From: a virus
DNA: 52,606 nt
Direction: 5' to 3' (one strand)
Virus record (IMG/VR): IMGVR_UViG_3300037540_000099
Location: 1-52,606 of that record
Of this stretch, positions 47,548 through 52,606 are shown one piece after another. The notes under the pieces were generated by a model. That model did not search any database, had not been told where the DNA came from, and saw nothing but the letters and a program-made list of their open reading frames with translations. The translations under genes and the position numbers were made by a program. Each line of letters begins with the position of its first letter. The first letter of the stretch is position 1.

Positions 47548-47653
47548 CACTCCCCCTTTCTCCGGCTGGACGGATCACGGCGCCCTTTGCTAACCCGGTA
47601 GACGCCACCCACGGGCCGCACACATGGGCGCTACCGCCCAGCCGGAAGACGGG

Positions 47654-48073
47654 CTACAAGATCGACGCCTTGCATCGGGCGATGAGCTCAAGGTCGTGCG
47701 GTTCACCGTCCGCATCAGTCCACTCCACGCTGTAGGTGACTGCGAGCTTGACCTGGCCCTTCCAGGTGAAGCCGCGTGTTCCCCAGTGGAGATCCACGTC
47801 GGGGTCGGCGACCTCCTCGCTATTGATGATCACCTTCGCGTTTTCCGGCTCACCGATCAAGCGGCGTGTTGCGGTGACCTTCAGCTCCGCGCCATCGGCC
47901 AGCGTAACCGTGGCATGGATTCCAAGGCCCCCTCCGTCGATCACGGCTAACGGATCGACTGCTGCCATGCCCTGTACGCCAGGCAGAACCACATCGTCCA
48001 ACCGTGCCTTCACAAACGTGCGTGCTTCCTCCGTACTCTGAATGATCTTCAGCACTCTGGCTAATCCTGGCAT
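47654..48073 (-). CDS. Beta-rich hypothetical protein (139 aa)
   Basis: ATG 48073 behind AAAGGAG. After a helical start it is beta-rich (GIHATVTLADGAELKVTAT, VDLHWGTRGFTWKGQVKLAV). It could be a single-strand DNA-binding-like fold by size and place next to the helicase, but I see no clear OB signature. Confidence 0.6.
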   Translation of the reverse strand: MPGLARVLKIIQSTEEARTFVKARLDDVVLPGVQGMAAVDPLAVIDGGGLGIHATVTLADGAELKVTATRRLIGEPENAKVIINSEEVADPDVDLHWGTRGFTWKGQVKLAVTYSVEWTDADGEPHDLELIARCKASIL

Positions 48074-48097
48074 CGTCTTCAGCTCCTTTCGGGTTGC

Positions 48098-48337
48098 CTA
48101 CTTGGGCGGCTGCCTCATTGAGGCGCCGCCGAACTCCACAGCCTCGGCCATGTCCGCTCTTCCGTGCGCGGCGTGGGCCTCACGGAGTTGGGCCTTGTAA
48201 TCCGCCCGCGTCAGTTGCCCGGTGAGCCGCCTGCGTATCAGCGAACGGATGGCCGCGATATGGTCCTTCTCCCGCTGGCCTCGGTGTCTCCACCGTGCCG
48301 GGTATTCAGAGGTCGCCATGTACTTGTGGTAGCCCAT
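48098..48337 (-). CDS. Basic small protein (79 aa)
   Basis: ATG 48337 overlaps the helicase stop (TGATG) and follows GGGAGG. Helical and Arg/Lys-rich (AAIRSLIRRRLTGQLTRADY), likely nucleic-acid-binding or a helicase partner. Function unproven. Confidence 0.6.
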   Translation of the reverse strand: MGYHKYMATSEYPARWRHRGQREKDHIAAIRSLIRRRLTGQLTRADYKAQLREAHAAHGRADMAEAVEFGGASMRQPPK

Positions 48338-49734
48338 CAGAACCGCCTCCCATCGTCCCGTACTGGAACGGGCGGCGGTTCGCGCTCTTCTTCGATGGCC
48401 GTCCAGCGGAGATCATCCCCGAGCCTACAGGGGACCTGAGCGACCGGCCCGTTGCGGTTCTTCTCCAGCGAGACTACGGCGTTCGGGTTGCCGCGTTGCT
48501 CTACCTGGGTCTTCCCATCGCGGCGGATGCTGACCACGGCGTCCGCAACCTCCTCCACGGCTTTTGCCCACTTGGTCACCTCGGTCCCGTCTTCGCGCAC
48601 GGTCACCTGCGAGACGGCCACGATAGCGAGCTTGAGCCTCTCGGCCTCGTTCTTCAGCGCATCGGCCAGGCCGCGCACAGACGCCTCGCTCGGCCCCTCG
48701 CCCGCGAAGGAAACCCGTTGGATGTAGTCTACGATCACGAGGCTCACATCGCGCTCGCGGGTCATCGAGCGTACTTGGGACAGGATGGCTGAGGGCGACA
48801 TGCGAAAGGCATTGATGTGGGTCACGTTGGCTTCGAGCACCTTCTGCGTAGCAGCCCGCACATCTGCTGTGAACATCGAGCCCTGTCTGCTTGCTTCGTA
48901 CACGTCAACCCCGCAGGCCATCTTCGCGAGGCGCGGGAGTGTCTGCTCGTGGAGGCTCATCTCCAGGCTGAACAGGGCGGTCGGTTCCCGGTGCTCAATA
49001 TCCATCGCCCAGTGCAGAAGGAGCTGGTAGGCGAGTGCCGTCTTCCCGCTGCTTGACCGACCCTTGAGGACCGTCAAACCCGGTCGCGGTAGCCCACACA
49101 TGAGTCGGTCGATCCGGGGAATGCCGAAGTGAGGTCGGTTGTTCTCCCAGTCGCCGAGTTCAAGGGCGAGTGATGCGACGCGCTCCTCGGCGTGGTGAAG
49201 CTCCGCGAAGTGTTGGACTGCGCCCCGCTGGAATGTGTGGTTCTCTAGCTCGGCGATCTCTGCTGCAGCCGTAGCCAGCACCGCCTCCGAACTCTCCGGC
49301 CCCCGGTAGCACTCAACGGCTACCCGACCCGCAAGGGCCGCGAGGCTCCGCAGGAGGGCGAGGTCCTTGAGGATCTGGCAGTAACGCTTGACGTGTGCGG
49401 CGGTCACGACTTCGCCGATGGTGGCCGTCAAGTACTCGGCCGAAATGCCTGTCTCGGTTTCTAGCTCCCCAACTCGACGTAGTTCCTCGGTGACGGTTAT
49501 CAGGTCGATCGGCTCCATGCGCCGATGGACCGTCAGCATGGACCGAAAGATCCGCACATGGGCGTCCCTGTAGAAGTCCCACTCGGTGACCATGCCGAAC
49601 GCGGCCTCCGCGGCCCGGCCGTCTATCAGAATGCTGCCCAGCACCACCTGCTCCGCCTGGAGGTTTTGAGGCGGGCGCAGATCCGCAAGCTCATGCTCTT
49701 CGAGACCGGCAAACAGGTTCAGTCCGCGGGCCAC
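48337..49734 (-). CDS. dnaB: DnaB-like replicative helicase (465 aa)
   Basis: The N-terminal DnaB domain starts RPPQNLQAEQVVLGSIL. The C-terminal RecA-like ATPase has Walker A GRSSSGKT at 225-232, catalytic E258 in LFSLEMS, Walker B LVIVDYIQ at 332-339 and a sensor VSQ near 375. GTG 49734 follows GGAGGG and overlaps the initiator gene by 16 bases. Unlike lambda, the phage brings its own helicase. Confidence 0.92.
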   Translation of the reverse strand: MARGLNLFAGLEEHELADLRPPQNLQAEQVVLGSILIDGRAAEAAFGMVTEWDFYRDAHVRIFRSMLTVHRRMEPIDLITVTEELRRVGELETETGISAEYLTATIGEVVTAAHVKRYCQILKDLALLRSLAALAGRVAVECYRGPESSEAVLATAAAEIAELENHTFQRGAVQHFAELHHAEERVASLALELGDWENNRPHFGIPRIDRLMCGLPRPGLTVLKGRSSSGKTALAYQLLLHWAMDIEHREPTALFSLEMSLHEQTLPRLAKMACGVDVYEASRQGSMFTADVRAATQKVLEANVTHINAFRMSPSAILSQVRSMTRERDVSLVIVDYIQRVSFAGEGPSEASVRGLADALKNEAERLKLAIVAVSQVTVREDGTEVTKWAKAVEEVADAVVSIRRDGKTQVEQRGNPNAVVSLEKNRNGPVAQVPCRLGDDLRWTAIEEEREPPPVPVRDDGRRF

Positions 49735-50756
49735 TCGCTTCCCTCCAAGTGCGCACGTCGCGCTGCCTTGACCGCTTGCGTCGTCAGCCCGTCCAGACAT
49801 GCCGCTAGTACCGGGAAGTCCTGTGAGTCGTAGGCCGGGTGAGCGGCTATCGCGCGGACAACATCCACGTCCGTCTCACGCAAGGTCATCGGGTCGGCTG
49901 GCATTCCCGGAATGGACTGAAGGATGCCATCCCCCTTCGGCCTAGGAGGACTGTTATCACCCTTCCCCTGCCAGTTGAATGCGCGGCGCATGTTCTCAGG
50001 TGCCATGACGAAGTACCATCCTACCAGGTCCTTCGCGTCCTTCGGGTCTGTTGACTCGTGCCCGCTCGCAGCCCACTCAAGCAGTAGTGCGGCGCCGCGC
50101 CGAAGCACTTCCTTGTGCAGGCCGCTATAGCCCTTCGGAGATCCACCCGGCCAGTCAAGTCCAGTGAGCTTCTCGAAGGTCTCTCGGATAGCGAGTTGCT
50201 CGGGTGTTTCCTTTCGCCGCTTCTTCTGCTTCTGAGAGCCCGCGTCGCTAGACGCGGAGGTTCTAGACGTAGACGTATTGTCTTTACTGTCTTTGACGTC
50301 TTGTGAGGCCCGGCCTTCCGCTTTTTCAGGAGGCCCGGCCTTCCTCTCCTCCTCGGGAAACAGCGTTTCGGAAGCGGAGGCCCGGCCTTCCGCTTTAGAG
50401 GAGGCCCGGCCTTCCCATTTGGGCCGCCTGTAACCGGAGGCCCGGCCTTCCGGTTTGGCCCACTTGGTGTAGTCCTTTTGGACTCCCAATTTGCGGCCTT
50501 CCTTGAGCAGTAATCCCCACGCCACAGCTTCGTCTACTGCCTGCCTCGCACGCCTCTCTGAGATGCCCATGTGCTTCGCGACTCGTGCCCGCGGGCAGGG
50601 CGCCACCTTCTCGTTCCAACCGTATGTCTCACGCGCCACGGCGAGCAATGCGGCCATCACAGACGGCGGGCAACGGAGCTTGCACATCGCCTCAAGTAAC
50701 TCATTGGCGAAGGCCGTGAACCCGTCCTCAAGTTGTGGAGAGGCTCCCTCTGACAC
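49719..50756 (-). CDS. Lambda-O-like replication initiator (345 aa)
   Basis: Residues 10-98 match the Phage_rep_O N-terminal domain: DGFTAFANELLEAMCKLRCP, ARETYGWNEKVAPCPRARVA and KHMGISERRARQAVDEAV (winged helix). Residues 103-151 are low-complexity repeats EGRAS made by the iterons below. The C-terminal half is helical and probably loads the DnaB helicase encoded next. GTG 50756 lies behind GGAGG. The first 33 codons of the longer frame are excluded because they run through the leader RNA. Confidence 0.85.
   Translation of the reverse strand: MSEGASPQLEDGFTAFANELLEAMCKLRCPPSVMAALLAVARETYGWNEKVAPCPRARVAKHMGISERRARQAVDEAVAWGLLLKEGRKLGVQKDYTKWAKPEGRASGYRRPKWEGRASSKAEGRASASETLFPEEERKAGPPEKAEGRASQDVKDSKDNTSTSRTSASSDAGSQKQKKRRKETPEQLAIRETFEKLTGLDWPGGSPKGYSGLHKEVLRRGAALLLEWAASGHESTDPKDAKDLVGWYFVMAPENMRRAFNWQGKGDNSPPRPKGDGILQSIPGMPADPMTLRETDVDVVRAIAAHPAYDSQDFPVLAACLDGLTTQAVKAARRAHLEGSEWPAD
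50305..50451. other. Probable replication origin: five iterons in the initiator gene
   Basis: The 15-mer GAGGCCCGGCCTTCC occurs exactly at 50305-50319, 50330-50344, 50377-50391, 50401-50415 and 50437-50451. Start spacings are 25, 47, 24 and 36 bases, and each contains the near-palindrome GGCCCGGCC. As in lambda, the iterons lie inside the initiator coding sequence and the adjacent 50260-50304 region is less GC-rich. They encode the EGRAS repeats. Confidence 0.72.
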
Positions 50757-50773
50757 GCCGGCCTCCAGACGCA

Positions 50774-50925
50774 GAGAAGCCCCGGCACTGCATCGCACCG
50801 GGGCTCTCATACGTGGAAAGACCCACGTCGGGAAGGACCGCCGAAGCGGGACCAATGATCGTGGGTCGTTTCGCCTGAGTTGGTCGGTTGTAGGAGCTGC
50901 TCATCATTGGTCTGCCCCTTCCCGA
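50774..50925 (-). ncRNA. Structured leader RNA with pseudoknot upstream of the replication genes
   Basis: Perfect helices, in RNA order: C (50925-50917 with 50836-50828, 9 bp), A (50912-50903 with 50859-50850, 10 bp), B (50867-50860 with 50827-50820, 8 bp) and a UUCG-capped hairpin CCGCTTCGGCGG (50849-50838). Helix C encloses A. Helix B uses A's loop and crosses C's end, making a pseudoknot. Elements abut with almost no linker. A fifth hairpin (50774-50808, core AGCCCCGG/CCGGGGCT) precedes the ribosome site. It lies between a promoter and the initiator GTG. Known class not recognised. Confidence 0.6.
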
Positions 50926-50935
50926 GGGCACCTCT

Positions 50936-50964
50936 AGTCTACCCTACATCCCATCCGAGGTCAA
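50936..50964 (-). promoter_or_regulatory. Promoter of the replication operon
   Basis: TTGACC (50964-50959), 17-base spacer, TAGACT (50941-50936). The boxes match those of the terS promoter and the spacer shares CGGATGGG with it. Transcription would start near 50929, giving a leader of about 170 bases. Confidence 0.72.
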
Positions 50965-50984
50965 GCCCGACACCCGCCCGCAAG

Positions 50985-51221
50985 TCAAGCGGGGTCGGTC
51001 TCGCTTTGTGCATACTGCTCGGCCGCGTGGAGACTCTCCGTCAGCTCGTCAATGCAGTCTAGCGGTATCCTGAGTCGAGTCACGACTTCCTGTGTCCCTC
51101 GGCGCGTCGTGCGCTCGCGAGACAGCCGCAGTTCTACCCAGCCAATATCCGCATCCACTTGCAGAAGCGGCGCACGCTCACCGCCGATGCAGAAGAACTC
51201 GCAGCCATATTGGAAGGCCAT
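50985..51221 (-). CDS. Hypothetical protein (78 aa), last gene of the early operon
   Basis: ATG 51221 behind GGGAGGTG overlaps the upstream stop. A hydrophobic/Cys front (AFQYGCEFFCIGGERAP) is followed by strands and helix. No family recognised. Confidence 0.6.
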   Translation of the reverse strand: MAFQYGCEFFCIGGERAPLLQVDADIGWVELRLSRERTTRRGTQEVVTRLRIPLDCIDELTESLHAAEQYAQSETDPA

Positions 51222-51460
51222 CACTCACCTCCCAGCGCGTCGGCGAGTATCGCGACCGGCTCAACCTCATGCTTGGGGCCGCCCGCCGATTGGTGGGCCA
51301 TCGCGCATTTCTCCAGCGCCTCCCGCAACCTGGTCGCGTCGTGGGAGGTGACGGTGCAGTCCACCCGCGTGAGCATATCAGCAAGGCTCTGTTCGAGTCC
51401 ATCCTGTGCGATGTTCTCCTCCCATGCGTCGTGGTACTTCACTACCAGCACCCGTTTCAT
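51221..51460 (-). CDS. Hypothetical protein (79 aa)
   Basis: ATG 51460 behind GGAGAAG, overlapping the previous TGA as ATGA. Alpha/beta pattern (MKRVLVVKYHDAWEE, then ADMLTRVDCTVTSHD). Unknown function. Confidence 0.6.
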   Translation of the reverse strand: MKRVLVVKYHDAWEENIAQDGLEQSLADMLTRVDCTVTSHDATRLREALEKCAMAHQSAGGPKHEVEPVAILADALGGE

Positions 51461-51729
51461 GGCTTCTCCAATCCCGCGCCCGCGAGGTCAATGCGTGCTA
51501 CCGTTTTCTTCGCGAGCTTCGTGGTCTGCGTACTCGTCGAGACCTTGACGGTTCGCTCGTAGACAGTCACCTTGCCGCGAAACGTCCTCCCGCCATTCAG
51601 CGTAACGGTCGCCTCGCCTAACTCGTGCGAGAAGTCGAAGCCAGCGAAGGCGCCGAGCAATAGGACAACCGCGATACACAAGATCACGCTGACAATCGCA
51701 CCTTCAATCACGCCTTGCCAGAAACTCAT
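51457..51729 (-). CDS. Single-pass membrane protein (90 aa)
   Basis: ATG 51729 (MSFWQGVIEGAIVSVI) behind GGAGGAC. A membrane helix (IVSVILCIAVVLLLGAFAG) is followed by a small beta domain (EATVTLNGGRTFRGKVTVYE). Early membrane proteins of this size sometimes exclude other phages, but there is no specific evidence here. Upstream part of the open frame is shadow. Confidence 0.65.
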   Translation of the reverse strand: MSFWQGVIEGAIVSVILCIAVVLLLGAFAGFDFSHELGEATVTLNGGRTFRGKVTVYERTVKVSTSTQTTKLAKKTVARIDLAGAGLEKP

Positions 51730-51730
51730 G

Positions 51731-52015
51731 TCAGTCCTCCAGTCCCGCCATGCGGCGGAGGGCGGCGGCGTCTGCCTTGAATGCGTTGGCCTCCGCGTTC
51801 TCACTGATACCACGGGAGAAACGTTCGGCGCAGTCGAGGTCAGTTATGAGTCGCACGAACAGCGCCCTCTCCTCCTCCGTGAACCTCTCGCCGGGGTCGA
51901 GGCGGCGGAGGGTCCAACCGGGCAGCAACTCCTCTGCTAGCTTCCCAGCCTCAAAGGCGACTTCTGCCTCGCCTTGCCCTTCCGGCACCGTCAACTCCAG
52001 CAGGTGCTTAGGCAT
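51731..52015 (-). CDS. Hypothetical protein (94 aa)
   Basis: ATG 52015 behind AAGGAGG. Beta front (HLLELTVPEGQGEAEVAF) and a helical, acidic rest. It overlaps the upstream zinc protein. No family. Confidence 0.65.
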   Translation of the reverse strand: MPKHLLELTVPEGQGEAEVAFEAGKLAEELLPGWTLRRLDPGERFTEEERALFVRLITDLDCAERFSRGISENAEANAFKADAAALRRMAGLED

Positions 52016-52253
52016 CGGGGGCCTCCTTCTGCGCGGCTAGACGTTTTTCTTCTCGGCCGTCCAGGGCCTTCTGCGTGTGTTCGTCGGGCGAACTTGTCCC
52101 GTCCTTGTTGAGCACCTCGTAGCAGCCCAGGCATCGCCCGCTATTGGCTCGGCGATAGACTATCTTGGCCTTCCGATAGCTCCACATTCTCGTATACCAT
52201 TTCCCGCGCTCGATAAAGCACTTGCCGCACGTGCAAGAACCCTCGTCACTCAT
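52008..52253 (-). CDS. Zinc-binding small protein (81 aa)
   Basis: ATG 52253 (MSDEGSCTCGKCF) behind AAGGAGGAGG. CTCGKC and CLGC make a likely single zinc site around a basic strand (WYTRMWSYRKAKIVYRR). It could bind nucleic acid. The 53 residues before it in the open frame are shadow. Confidence 0.68.
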   Translation of the reverse strand: MSDEGSCTCGKCFIERGKWYTRMWSYRKAKIVYRRANSGRCLGCYEVLNKDGTSSPDEHTQKALDGREEKRLAAQKEAPDA

Positions 52254-52440
52254 CTCCTCCTCCTTCCCTCGGCTCCGTCTCCCCGCCCGGCAGGAGGCGC
52301 GTGCCGCAGTCGGGGCAGAAGTGGAGCCAATCACCGAATGCGTAGCGGATGTAACCTGGCAACTCCTCGGCAATCTCAATGACCCAGCTATTGTCAAAGA
52401 GGCACCTCCCACAATCCTCCGAGCAGACCTTAGTCGCCAT
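52246..52440 (-). CDS. Zinc-ribbon-like small protein (64 aa)
   Basis: ATG 52440 (MATKVCSEDCGRC) behind AAGGAGG. CSEDCGRC and CPDCGTRLLPGG form a rubredoxin/zinc-ribbon pattern. The start lies within the last codons of the junction-crossing gene and the stop overlaps the next gene by eight bases. Confidence 0.68.
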   Translation of the reverse strand: MATKVCSEDCGRCLFDNSWVIEIAEELPGYIRYAFGDWLHFCPDCGTRLLPGGETEPREGGGDE

Positions 52441-52606
52441 GAGGGGCCTCCTTCGGCTTGCCAATCAGCCGCGCGATGTCGTTGTTCGTCAGCGGGGCTG
52501 TTCCATCTGCCTTCCGCCCCGCCTCACATGAGGCAATCAGCGCCTCGCCGTCTGGCATCGGCCGTTCAGCCAAGTACGGGAAGCGGGCCTCGGGCTTGTC
52601 CGCAAT
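52430..52606 (-). CDS. C-terminal part of the junction-crossing coiled-coil protein
   Basis: It enters in frame at the right edge and ends at TAA 52430-52432 (C-terminus DIARLIGKPKEAPHGD). Bases 52480-52606 repeat 1-127, so only 52430-52479 add new sequence. The N-terminal part is at 1-703. Confidence 0.75.
   Translation of the reverse strand: MADKPEARFPYLAERPMPDGEALIASCEAGRKADGTAPLTNNDIARLIGKPKEAPHGD
52480..52606. repeat. Right copy of 127-bp terminal direct repeat
   Basis: Identical to 1-127. Removing one copy gives a 52,479-base circle with an intact gene across the join. Confidence 0.93.

Noticed and set aside
50305-50451. CRISPR-like array of 15-bp repeats
   Set aside because: Repeats are too short, spacers vary from 9 to 32 bases, and the whole stretch is in frame within the initiator gene. 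An iteron origin explains it better.
50868-50920. Resemblance to a hammerhead ribozyme core (TGATGA followed by CGAAAC in the leader RNA)
   Set aside because: The essential C before TGATGA is A, stem II would have only two good pairs, and the bases are better used in the long helix A and helix B.

Overview
The window reads as one complete tailed-phage genome with siphovirus-type genes. The first and last 127 bases are identical (1-127 = 52480-52606), and one gene runs out of the left end and back in at the right end in frame. The molecule is therefore a circularly closed contig of 52,479 unique bases. Every gene I can support lies on the minus strand, mostly joined by ATGA, GTGA or TGATG stop-start overlaps with Shine-Dalgarno (SD) sequences. 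The DNA is GC-rich. I find no integrase, CI-like repressor, tRNA or CRISPR array, so a lytic life style is the simplest reading, although one early protein resembles recombination directionality factors.

Layout in the direction of transcription (right to left). (1) A promoter at about 50.95 kb and a highly structured leader RNA precede a lambda-O-like replication initiator carrying five iterons (likely origin), a DnaB helicase, small proteins, a RuvC-like resolvase and a membrane protein, ending at a hairpin at 44.78 kb. (2) A promoter at 44.75 kb, placed for a nearly leaderless transcript, starts terS, terL and a DNA methyltransferase. (3) Two near-identical promoters at 41.43 and 41.27 kb start the virion operon: portal-MuF fusion, prohead protease, HK97-type capsid, connectors, tail tube, frameshifted chaperones and tape measure (30.3 kb). 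(4) A 9.3-kb cargo block (30.26-20.95 kb), with its own promoter, sits between the tape measure and the distal tail genes. (5) The distal tail/fibre genes (20.9-11.6 kb) and a lysis cassette (SLH-like endolysin plus membrane proteins) end at a terminator at 9.75 kb. (6) A consensus promoter at 9.68 kb starts an early operon of about 25 small genes. It includes DUF488, RNase H, a RDF-like protein, a Fe-S PD-(D/E)XK nuclease and an ASCH protein, and runs through the circular junction to 50.98 kb.

Host: the cargo block encodes a type IV pseudopilin with an H-X9-DG C-terminus and a leader helix of the AAILFPVFAQ type, plus a secreted DUF4091/GH123-like protein. From memory of these families, both point to Armatimonadota, with Planctomycetota or related phyla as alternatives. 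This is inference, not a database result.

The most unusual content is the cargo block: an HTH-glycosyltransferase fusion, a PAPS-type sulfotransferase, a lipoprotein, the pseudopilin, the secreted hydrolase-like protein and a stand-alone glutamyl/glutaminyl-tRNA-synthetase-like catalytic core. The last is translationally coupled to an unrecognised 302-residue protein. Together they suggest modification of the infected cell's surface or of a virion or receptor component. The second unusual element is the leader RNA at 50.93-50.77 kb, in which three perfect helices and a UUCG hairpin interlock as a pseudoknot.
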